Shown in pieces: positions 54,985 through 62,606 of a stretch of 64,000 nt of DNA. This DNA comes from Henriciella litoralis. GTDB lineage: Bacteria; Pseudomonadota; Alphaproteobacteria; Caulobacterales; Hyphomonadaceae. The notes beneath the pieces are model-generated. The model saw nothing but the letters and a program-made list of their open reading frames with translations, was not told the DNA's origin and searched no databases. The position numbers and the translations under genes were made by a program. Position 1 is the first letter of the stretch. Every line of letters begins with the position of its first letter. The stretch spans positions 1,458,407 to 1,522,406 of the forward strand of contig NZ_NCSS01000006.1 of NCBI RefSeq assembly GCF_002088935.1, in the 5' to 3' direction.

Positions 54985-55644
54985 ATGGCCAATAAGCGCA
55001 GAACCGTCGCCATCATTGGGCTTGGCGCGTTCGGAACCGTCCTCGCGCGTGAACTGACGCGTATGGGGGACATCGTCATCGGGCTCGATCGCGACGAAAG
55101 CCGCGTCAGTCAGATTTGTGATGAAATCGAGTCGGCGATGCAGGTCGATGCGAGCGATATGAAATCACTGAAACAATGCGGCCTCGATGTCTGCGACTGC
55201 ATCATGGTTTCGATCGGCGAAGACATGCAGGCAAGCATCCTCACCGCCATGAATGTGCAAGAGCTCGGCTGCCCGATCTTATGGGTCAAGGCGCAAAGCC
55301 TTGAGCACATCAAGATCCTGAAAGCCCTGGGGATCACGAATATCGTTCACGCCGAACAGGATTATGGGCTTCGTGTTGCCCAGGTGATTCATAACCCCCG
55401 CGTTTCTGATTATCTCTCGCTCGGCAAGGGCAAGTATATCGCGGAAATCAAAGTGCCAGAGCAGCTGACCTCCACGAAAATTGGCGATCTGCGCCTCGAT
55501 CCGCACGGCCTTCGCTGCCTCGGCGTTTTCCGCGAGGGCGCCTTGCTGGAAACCGAGATTGCCAAAATCACACTCGTCGCAGATGACAGTCTCCTGATCT
55601 ATGGAGAACGACCGGACCTTCGCCGGTTTGCGGACGAGTTTTAG
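54985..55644 (+). CDS. TrkA/KtrA-type potassium uptake regulatory protein
   Basis: The protein has 219 residues. The N-terminal RCK domain has an NAD-binding motif (IIGLGAFGTVLARELTRMG), and the C-terminal RCK_C domain follows (LTSTKIGDLRLDPHGLRC). It gates the membrane pore encoded by the next gene, 6 bases downstream. One RCK unit and a single pore protein fit the Ktr type better than the two-unit TrkA of E. coli. Confidence 0.93.
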   Translation: MANKRRTVAIIGLGAFGTVLARELTRMGDIVIGLDRDESRVSQICDEIESAMQVDASDMKSLKQCGLDVCDCIMVSIGEDMQASILTAMNVQELGCPILWVKAQSLEHIKILKALGITNIVHAEQDYGLRVAQVIHNPRVSDYLSLGKGKYIAEIKVPEQLTSTKIGDLRLDPHGLRCLGVFREGALLETEIAKITLVADDSLLIYGERPDLRRFADEF

Positions 55645-55650
55645 ACCATC

Positions 55651-56973
55651 ATGCCGTTCCTGAAGGACCTTCCAGCACCAGCGCTTCTGGTCCTGGTCTA
55701 TCTTAGCTGGATTGTGATCGGGACGGGGCTCCTCCTCCTGCCGGTCGCGTCAACGCAAGGCATCAGCCTGTCTGACGCCCTCTTCACATCAACCTCCGCC
55801 GTCACAGTGACCGGGCTGGCCGTTGTCGATACCGGCACGGCGTTCACGCCATTCGGCCAGGGCGTGCTGATGCTGCTGATCCAGCTTGGCGGCATGGGTC
55901 TGATGACATTCGCAGTCATGGTGCTGTCCTCGCTGGGCCTGAAGATCGGCATGGCGCACCGCCGATATCTGCGCGAGGAGATGGGCCTTGCGTCCATGGG
56001 CGGGGTGCTTGATCTGGTCTGGATCATCTTCCGCATCGTGCTCGTCTGCGAACTGCTCGGCATGTTCTTGATGGCGACCGTCTTCGTGCCGGAGTTCGGT
56101 TGGAAGCAAGGGCTCTGGCAAGCGGCATTTCATTCCATTTCGGCCTTCAACAATGCCGGTTTCTCGCTCTTCCCGGACAGCCTGATGGGCTATGTCGACA
56201 ACCCGGTCATCATCTTCACCGTCTCTATCCAGTTCATGATTGGCGGCCTCGGCTTTGCCGTCCTCTCAGACATCATGGTGTTTCGCAAATGGAGCCGCTT
56301 TTCGCTTCATACCCGCCTGATGCTGGCTGGTACGCTCGCCATCGTCGCGGTGTCCTGCCTCACCTATGGCCTGCTCGAATGGACCAATCCTGAAACGCTG
56401 GGCGGTCTTCACTCATTGCAAGCCAAGCTTCAGGCCGTCTGGTTTGAAAGCGTTACACCGCGCACGGCGGGCTTCAATTCTATGAATACCGCCGGCATCC
56501 ATGACAGTACCGCCCTCTTCACGATGATCCTGATGGTCATTGGCGGCGGCAGCACGTCCACCGCAGGCGGCATCAAGGTGACAACTGCCGTCGTGCTTTT
56601 TCTGGCCACGATTGCTTTCTTCAGGAAAACCGGCCGCATGCGCGCCTTCGGCTACAGCATCGGGCTCGAACAGGGCCTTAAAGTGATGGCGCTGCTCACT
56701 GTCAGCCTGTTTCTCATCCTGATCGGCCTCTTCATTCTGGTCGGTACGCACCATCATCTGGACTTCATCGACGCCGCCTTCGAAGTGACCTCCGCCTTTG
56801 GCACGGTAGGCCTCAGCCGCGGCGCGACCGGCGAGCTCAACGACATTGGCCGCCTCGTCATCTGCGCCATCATGTTCCTCGGCCGGCTTGGCCCGCTAAC
56901 GCTCGGCTTCTTCCTCGCCTCAAAGACCCCGCCGCGCGTCAAATACCCCGAAGGACAGGTCTTCCTCGGCTAG
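55651..56973 (+). CDS. TrkH/KtrB family potassium transporter
   Basis: The protein has 440 residues with about eight to ten membrane helices. The four pore-loop repeats are visible: TSTSAVTVTGLAVVDTG, FHSISAFNNAGFSLF, TPRTAGFNSMNTAG and SAFGTVGLSRGATG, each with the selectivity glycine. It imports K+ coupled to Na+ or H+, under control of the KtrA-like subunit immediately upstream. Ends FLASKTPPRVKYPEGQ. Confidence 0.94.
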   Translation: MPFLKDLPAPALLVLVYLSWIVIGTGLLLLPVASTQGISLSDALFTSTSAVTVTGLAVVDTGTAFTPFGQGVLMLLIQLGGMGLMTFAVMVLSSLGLKIGMAHRRYLREEMGLASMGGVLDLVWIIFRIVLVCELLGMFLMATVFVPEFGWKQGLWQAAFHSISAFNNAGFSLFPDSLMGYVDNPVIIFTVSIQFMIGGLGFAVLSDIMVFRKWSRFSLHTRLMLAGTLAIVAVSCLTYGLLEWTNPETLGGLHSLQAKLQAVWFESVTPRTAGFNSMNTAGIHDSTALFTMILMVIGGGSTSTAGGIKVTTAVVLFLATIAFFRKTGRMRAFGYSIGLEQGLKVMALLTVSLFLILIGLFILVGTHHHLDFIDAAFEVTSAFGTVGLSRGATGELNDIGRLVICAIMFLGRLGPLTLGFFLASKTPPRVKYPEGQVFLG

Positions 56974-57099
56974 TCTGTCTCGCAGAGGCGCTGCGCGTAG
57001 AGCATCATCATCCCCCTTGGGGGCTATGTCGCTTTTCGAAAGCGTCGGTATGATCGACAAGTCCAATGCGTTCTGACCGCGCGATTGAGGAATGTCCGA

Positions 57100-58854
57100 A
57101 TGTCAAATCAAATCCGCAAGCTGGTACCAGCCCTCTTCCTTCTCGCAACGCTCGGCACCGCGATGCCTGCCAGTGCAGGCGGGCCCGGCGTCCAGTCATG
57201 GAACCCGCACGCCGAGCCCGGGCAGTGCGTCCCTATCGAACGCACGAAAGCCTGTGAGCGGACCGATCTTGTCTATCTCGTCAACAAGGCCGACGGATCC
57301 GGCACGACAAAAGTCGCGCTGATCGAAGACAAATCGCTTTCCTTCTCCAAGATTTCGAAGATGGCCAAGGCGATGGGCGAACCGTTTGACCGGAAAATAG
57401 GGTCTGAACAAAAGAAGGTTTTTGAGCGCAGATCCTGGCGCGGCGCCCGCCTGCCGGATGAAGGCAGGACAATCGAGCCAGCGCTTTACGAATATATGTT
57501 CCCGGTCTCCGACAAGGTCGCGCTTATCGAGCCTCATGACCTGGCCCCCAAACCGGACGACGACCTGCTCTATTTCGTCGCCCTCGACGGCAAGCTCGAC
57601 GCACCCGTGCGGCCGGGCATCCCGAGGGACCGGCTCTACTATATTGGCGGCTATTACGGGAACATGCCCGCCCAGGTCTTTGAGCTTGTCAGCACGGATG
57701 AGGCGCGTGGCACGGCCACGCTCCGCCAGTTTGATGGGTATGGCAACGAGCGCGCCATCTTCGACAATATCGTCCTGCATCAGCGAAGGGACGATTTCGA
57801 CTCCTTTGAGCTCGATTTTTTCGTCATCGGTCCACAGCATTTCGTCGTGTCCGCCCAGCATCCGATAACGGGCGAGCCCGCCTCTTTATGGTTTTCAGCG
57901 GATGGTTCGGTCATGGGCTATGGCGACCCCACCGAGCCGCGCACCATCACCCTGGCCGGCACGAAAGACCGTGAATGGACGAACCTTTTCTCCTTCGTCG
58001 GCGAGCTGCCCGTTTTCACCGGCCTCAAGGATAACCGGCTCTATTACCCACTCGACCGGAACGGCAAAAATGTCGACGCGCCAGAAAACTTCATTGGCAT
58101 GGCGCGCATGTTCGATTGGCCCAGAAAAAACAGCGGCGGCGGTCTGACCCGCAATAATAACTATCGTGGCTGGCTGCTCGTCTATGAGCTTCCGACCGGC
58201 TATGGCTACAAGATCGCTGACCGCGCCAGGACAGACTCCGATCACCTATCAATGATCAGCGCACCGAATGTGCTTGGCACAGAAGACGACCTCATGATGC
58301 TGGCCGGGTTCGAAACTGCCGAAATCGAAGGCGATAGAAAGTCGGTCATCAGGCTGTTTGATCGATATGAAGCCGATGGCGTGACGCCCGCAGCCGGCGC
58401 CGTCCCGGCAGGCTGGCGCCAGGCTTACACCTGGTCGAACGATGGTCTGAGAATTACCGCCGCCACAGAGCTTGGCAAAGAGAGCTACGCCACCTCGAAG
58501 GAGGCCTTCGCCGCGCTCCGGCAAAAGGAATTGGAAGCTGCCGCAGAATATGCCCGCCGCGGAGAAATCAGCCGCCAGCAAATGCTGGCCTGGCAAGCAG
58601 AGCGCGAAGCGCAAGAGGCCCGCTATCAGGCCGAACAGCAGGCCCGCCTTGCACGCGAAGCCGCGCAGGAAGCCGAATGGGCCCGCAAACGCGCCCAGTA
58701 CCGCCCCAAGACCGGCGCCGAGGAATATGCCGAGCGGATGGAAGAATACAAACGCCAACAAAGCCTCTCATCCGGCGTGCGCCCCCCCTTCAGGCGCAAG
58801 ACCACCGAATGCTATGATCAGGGCGACGGCACGGAGAAGTGTTTCACCCGATAG
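57100..58854 (+). CDS. large secreted protein of unknown function with C-terminal coiled coil
   Basis: The ATG at 57100 (GAGGAATG upstream) opens a signal peptide ending ASAG. The mature part of about 560 residues has a long beta-rich region with many Tyr, Phe and Asp blocks such as RDRLYYIGGYYGNMPAQVF, FFVIGPQHFVVSAQHP and KDNRLYYPLDRNGKN, which may be a propeller or sandwich. A final coiled coil (residues about 470-560) is dominated by Ala, Glu, Gln and Arg. No known domain was recognised. It is probably a periplasmic or surface protein. It stands alone, convergent with the fused oxygenase gene. Confidence 0.7.
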   Translation: MSNQIRKLVPALFLLATLGTAMPASAGGPGVQSWNPHAEPGQCVPIERTKACERTDLVYLVNKADGSGTTKVALIEDKSLSFSKISKMAKAMGEPFDRKIGSEQKKVFERRSWRGARLPDEGRTIEPALYEYMFPVSDKVALIEPHDLAPKPDDDLLYFVALDGKLDAPVRPGIPRDRLYYIGGYYGNMPAQVFELVSTDEARGTATLRQFDGYGNERAIFDNIVLHQRRDDFDSFELDFFVIGPQHFVVSAQHPITGEPASLWFSADGSVMGYGDPTEPRTITLAGTKDREWTNLFSFVGELPVFTGLKDNRLYYPLDRNGKNVDAPENFIGMARMFDWPRKNSGGGLTRNNNYRGWLLVYELPTGYGYKIADRARTDSDHLSMISAPNVLGTEDDLMMLAGFETAEIEGDRKSVIRLFDRYEADGVTPAAGAVPAGWRQAYTWSNDGLRITAATELGKESYATSKEAFAALRQKELEAAAEYARRGEISRQQMLAWQAEREAQEARYQAEQQARLAREAAQEAEWARKRAQYRPKTGAEEYAERMEEYKRQQSLSSGVRPPFRRKTTECYDQGDGTEKCFTR

Positions 58855-58889
58855 ACCGGCGGCAGGGGCGCATCGGCGCCCCGCTCGCC

Positions 58890-61439
58890 TCAGGCCGCCA
58901 CGGCCGCCTGCTTCGCCTTTGACGTTTCAAAGCCGTGATAGCCGCTCGCCGCGATCTGGTCGCAGATGATGCGGTAGACATCGACCCCGGCAATATAGGC
59001 CATGAAGGTGCGCGGCTTTCCCGGCACATTCGCGCCGATATACCAGCTATTGGCCTGCGGGAAGAGCGTCTGCTCGGCCACCGCTTCATTGTGCTCGGCC
59101 CATTCATCCTCAGCCGCTTCGGTTGGCTCGATGGTTGCCAGGTCCTTGCCCCGCATCCAGCCAATACAGTCGGATACCCAGTCCACATGCTGCTCAATGG
59201 AGACCATCATATTGGAGAGAACTGACGGGCTGGACGGCCCGGTGATGGTGAAGAGGTTCGGGAAGCCCTCAATCGCAAGCCCAAGATAGGTGTGCGGCCC
59301 GTTCGCCCATTTGTCGGCCAGCGCGAGGCCGCCCTTGCCACGGATATCAACATTGAGGATCGCGCCCGTCATCGCATCAAAGCCGGTCGCAAAGACGATG
59401 ACATCGAACGCCTCTTCGCCTTCGCTTGTCTTGATGCCCTTGGGCGTGATCCGCTCCATCGGCGTTTTGCGAAGGTCGACCAGGCTCACATTATCGCGGT
59501 TGAAGGTCTCGTAGTAATTTGTGTCGAGACAGGGCCGCTTGGTGCCGAACGGATAGGAGTATGGCGTCAGCGTTTCGGCGAGCTCTGGATCATCGACCCG
59601 CGCCTTGATCTGCTCACGAATGTAATTGGCCACAACCTCATTGGCCTCTTCATCGACCAGCGTATCGGCAAACTTCGTCGTGAGGCCGGTGAGCCCCTGA
59701 GTCCAGCCTTCCTCAAGCCGTCTCTGGCGCTCCTCCGGCGGGACCATGGCCGCAGGCTCGAGCTCCCGTTTCGGATGCGGGATACCGGCGAAATTATACT
59801 TCTGCTCCTCGCGGAAGTCGCGGTAGCGCTCCTTCATCTCGGACACTTCGGAATTGCTGAGCGGCCGGTTGCCCGCGGGCAGCGAATAGGCCGGCGTGCG
59901 CTGATAGACGGTGAGGTGGCTCGCCTGTTCGGCAATATGCGGGATCGACTGGATCGCCGACGAGCCAGTGCCGATCACGGCGACCTTCTTGCCGGTAAAA
60001 TCGACACCCTCATGCGGCCAGCGCCCGGTGATATAGGTCGGCCCCTCAAAACTGTCCGAGCCTTCAATATCAGGCTCTTTCGGCACCGACAGACAGCCCG
60101 TCGCCATGATGTAGAACTGGGTCGAGATCGCCTCGCCGGTATCGGTATAGATGGTCCAGCGCTCTGTATCCTCGTCATAGATCGCGCGCGTGACGCGGGT
60201 CTCGAAAGTGATGTCCTTTTTCAGGTCATAGCGATCGGCCACATGCTGGGCATAGGTGAGGATTTCCGGCTGCGTCGCATAGCGCTCCGTCCAGCCCCAT
60301 TCCTGCTCCAGCTCCGGGTCAAAACCGAAGGAATAGCCAAGGCTCTCAATGTCGCAGCGCGCGCCCGGATACCGGTTCCAGTACCAGGTCCCGCCAACCC
60401 CGTCGCCCGCTTCCAGAACACGGACTTTCAGTCCCATCTCGCGCAGGCGTTTGAGCTGATACATGCCCGCAAACCCGGCCCCGACGATCACCGCATCGGC
60501 CTCGGAAAAGCGGGCAATATGCTGGCTGATCTGGTCGCCAACATATTCAATCGCCTTCGCCTGCGCCGGCAATAGCCCCGGCATCGCGAAGAAGTTGTGC
60601 ATCTGGCGATCGAACTGTTTGTGGGTGACCGGCACACCTGCCTTGCGAAGCGCCGCGGCATAAGCCTCGCTTTCTTCACGCAGAATGTCGTACTCAGCCG
60701 TGATCACCACGGCCGGTGGCAGTCCCGACAGATCATCGGCGCGCAGCGGCGAGGCATCGACATTCTTCCGGTCGTCTTCGTTTGGCGCGTAATAGTCCCA
60801 GAACCATTTCATCATCGGCGTATTGAGCAGAAGCTGGTTGTCCATGTCGGCATAGGTCGGGCGCGTCATGTCGCAATCGGTCACCGGATAGATGAGCAGT
60901 TGCATCGCAATCTCCGGCCCGCCGGCTGCTTTCGCCTTCTGGCAGACAATCGCCGCGAGGTTGCCGCCCGCACTGTCACCGCCCACCATCAGCGGCAGGT
61001 CCTTACCGCCCAGCTCTGCGCCATGGGTCGCCGCCCAGTTCAGTGCATCCCAGGCATCGTTCGGCGCGGTCGGATATTCAAACTCCGGCGCCTTGCGATA
61101 ATCCACCAGCAACACGGTGCAGGCCGTCCGCTCAGCCAGTTGGCGGCCAACGCAATCATACTGATCGATATTGGAGAGGACCCAGCCGCCGCCATGATAG
61201 TAGATCAGCACGCCTTTGGGCGCGTCGACCGGCCGGTGAATGCGCGCGGGGATCTTGCCACCGTCACTCGCCGGGATCTCGATATCTCGCGTCTCGGCCA
61301 TCTCGGGGCCATCGGGGTAAGCCCCCGCCATCGCCTCACCCACGAGGCGCGCCTCGTCCGGGCTCATCTCATGCATGGGTGGGCCGTCTGCTGAGGCAAA
61401 TTGTGCCAACAGAGCCGTCGTCGCGATATCCAATTTCAT
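58890..61439 (-). CDS. alpha/beta-hydrolase fused to Baeyer-Villiger-type FAD monooxygenase
   Basis: The protein has 849 residues in one frame. Residues about 20-305 are an HSL-type esterase with HGGG at 82-85, Ser156 in GDSAGG, Asp251 and His281. Residues about 314-840 are a flavin monooxygenase with an FAD motif (GAGFAG 320-325), EAGDGVGGTWYWNRYPGARCD, and an NADPH motif (VIGTGSSAIQSI, from 488). The Baeyer-Villiger fingerprint reads FEGPTYITGRWP (464-475); the His usual at its seventh position is Ile here. The order fits a two-step enzyme: ketone to ester, then ester to acid and alcohol. The substrate is unknown. Confidence 0.9.
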   Translation of the reverse strand: MKLDIATTALLAQFASADGPPMHEMSPDEARLVGEAMAGAYPDGPEMAETRDIEIPASDGGKIPARIHRPVDAPKGVLIYYHGGGWVLSNIDQYDCVGRQLAERTACTVLLVDYRKAPEFEYPTAPNDAWDALNWAATHGAELGGKDLPLMVGGDSAGGNLAAIVCQKAKAAGGPEIAMQLLIYPVTDCDMTRPTYADMDNQLLLNTPMMKWFWDYYAPNEDDRKNVDASPLRADDLSGLPPAVVITAEYDILREESEAYAAALRKAGVPVTHKQFDRQMHNFFAMPGLLPAQAKAIEYVGDQISQHIARFSEADAVIVGAGFAGMYQLKRLREMGLKVRVLEAGDGVGGTWYWNRYPGARCDIESLGYSFGFDPELEQEWGWTERYATQPEILTYAQHVADRYDLKKDITFETRVTRAIYDEDTERWTIYTDTGEAISTQFYIMATGCLSVPKEPDIEGSDSFEGPTYITGRWPHEGVDFTGKKVAVIGTGSSAIQSIPHIAEQASHLTVYQRTPAYSLPAGNRPLSNSEVSEMKERYRDFREEQKYNFAGIPHPKRELEPAAMVPPEERQRRLEEGWTQGLTGLTTKFADTLVDEEANEVVANYIREQIKARVDDPELAETLTPYSYPFGTKRPCLDTNYYETFNRDNVSLVDLRKTPMERITPKGIKTSEGEEAFDVIVFATGFDAMTGAILNVDIRGKGGLALADKWANGPHTYLGLAIEGFPNLFTITGPSSPSVLSNMMVSIEQHVDWVSDCIGWMRGKDLATIEPTEAAEDEWAEHNEAVAEQTLFPQANSWYIGANVPGKPRTFMAYIAGVDVYRIICDQIAASGYHGFETSKAKQAAVAA

Positions 61440-61569
61440 GGCGTGTGTCTCCCTTATATTCTTTTGCCAGCATGGTTGCGCCAGACGACGTGTCTGGCAA
61501 TCACCTACGCGGGGGAAACTTCACGCCTTAGTTGCGGGGGTGCGGGCTTTACCTGTTCTGGCGCGGCCC

Positions 61570-61959
61570 TCAGCGCGCCTTGTCCGCCTCTTGATAGAGC
61601 GACAGCGTATGTCCATCCGGATCGGCAAAATCAGCGGTCCAGCCGCCATCGGGGGCATGCGAAACCGGCGTCACGATTGTCACCCCCTTTGAGGCAAGGC
61701 CCTCCACGATGCCATCAATGCCGCCCTCGTCCAGATTGAACACGATGACCGGGCTGTCGCCGCGCTTGCCCTCCATCTGGAAGAAAATCAGGCTGATCCC
61801 GCCAACATCGGCCATCAGCCAGTCAGCGCCGTCAAACTCGCCTGCTTCCCCCTCCATACGCTGTAGCGTCAGGCCAAGCGTGTCCTTGTAGAAAGCTTCG
61901 GTTCGATCAATGTCGGCGACGTAGAAGACGATGGCGCCAATTCCGGTTTTATTGAGCAT
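61570..61959 (-). CDS. VOC family protein (glyoxalase/bleomycin-resistance fold)
   Basis: The protein has 129 residues from the ATG at 61959, which has GAGGAG upstream. It starts LNKTGIGAIVFYVADIDRTEAFY and ends GGWTADFADPDGHTLSLYQ, a typical single VOC domain pair. Members bind metal and handle small molecules. The gene starts 13 bases after the sigma factor stop, so the two share a transcript. The DPDGH motif near its end is also found in the sigma factor tail. Confidence 0.9.
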   Translation of the reverse strand: MLNKTGIGAIVFYVADIDRTEAFYKDTLGLTLQRMEGEAGEFDGADWLMADVGGISLIFFQMEGKRGDSPVIVFNLDEGGIDGIVEGLASKGVTIVTPVSHAPDGGWTADFADPDGHTLSLYQEADKAR

Positions 61960-61972
61960 GATGTGGTCTCCT

Positions 61973-62575
61973 CTATGAGTGCTCACCGGTATGTTGCCGC
62001 GCGCCTCTGTTTTGTGAGCTGGCAAGAACAAAAAAATGTCCGTCCGGATCATGACTGGCGAGAAAGCCGCCCCGCTGGCGCAAACGCTCAACCATTGTTC
62101 GCCGCATGACGCCAAAGGGCAGTGCGCCTTTCAGCGTCAGATCAGCCTCAGGCGCGCGCTCAATGGCGCGCTTCAGCTGCGAAATCCGCTGGCGCAGCGC
62201 CGCATCCGACAGGCCCAGCAACCAGCCAATCTCCGCACGCGTCGCACCATTGAGCGACAGGAGCGCCGTCACGCGCAACGAGTTCGGCAGGCCAGAAAGG
62301 TCCGGCCCGGGCTCATCAGCGCAGGCGCCGTCATCGCGATCAGCCAGCCACCCAGCCTCCCGCGCCCGGCGGCGCACCGCGCTTCGCGCCGACATCCGGG
62401 CCTTGTTGCGCATCACGCCATGCAGCCAGGCTTGTGTTTCAGCTGAGGAAAAATCGGTTCGCCCTGTCTCAACGGCGGCAAGGCAAGCGGCCTGGACAAG
62501 GTCATCTGCCTCATCGGCGCGCCCGGCATAGCGCCGCGCCGCGGCCCCCAATTGTTTGACCCAGTTTTCGCTCAT
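61973..62575 (-). CDS. ECF-type RNA polymerase sigma factor with C-terminal extension
   Basis: The protein has 200 residues. Region 2 contains YAGRADEADDLVQAACLAAVE and QAWLHGVMRNKAR, and region 4 contains SLNGATRAEIGWLLGLSDAALRQRISQLKRA. No anti-sigma factor is adjacent. After region 4 there is an extra tail of about 55 residues ending GGFLASHDPDGHFFVLAS and a His-rich finish. The tail resembles the last strands of a VOC domain, the fold of the next gene. The unit may sense a ligand through that relationship; this is inference. Confidence 0.82.
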   Translation of the reverse strand: MSENWVKQLGAAARRYAGRADEADDLVQAACLAAVETGRTDFSSAETQAWLHGVMRNKARMSARSAVRRRAREAGWLADRDDGACADEPGPDLSGLPNSLRVTALLSLNGATRAEIGWLLGLSDAALRQRISQLKRAIERAPEADLTLKGALPFGVMRRTMVERLRQRGGFLASHDPDGHFFVLASSQNRGARQHTGEHS

Positions 62576-62606
62576 CGCTCACCCTACACCGCAAGCCAAC
62601 GCTCAC

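Noticed and set aside
58865..58882. GGGGCGC-ATCG-GCGCCCC hairpin between the convergent 57100 and 58890 genes
   Set aside because: It is a good stem but has no T tail on either strand, so it is not called a terminator.
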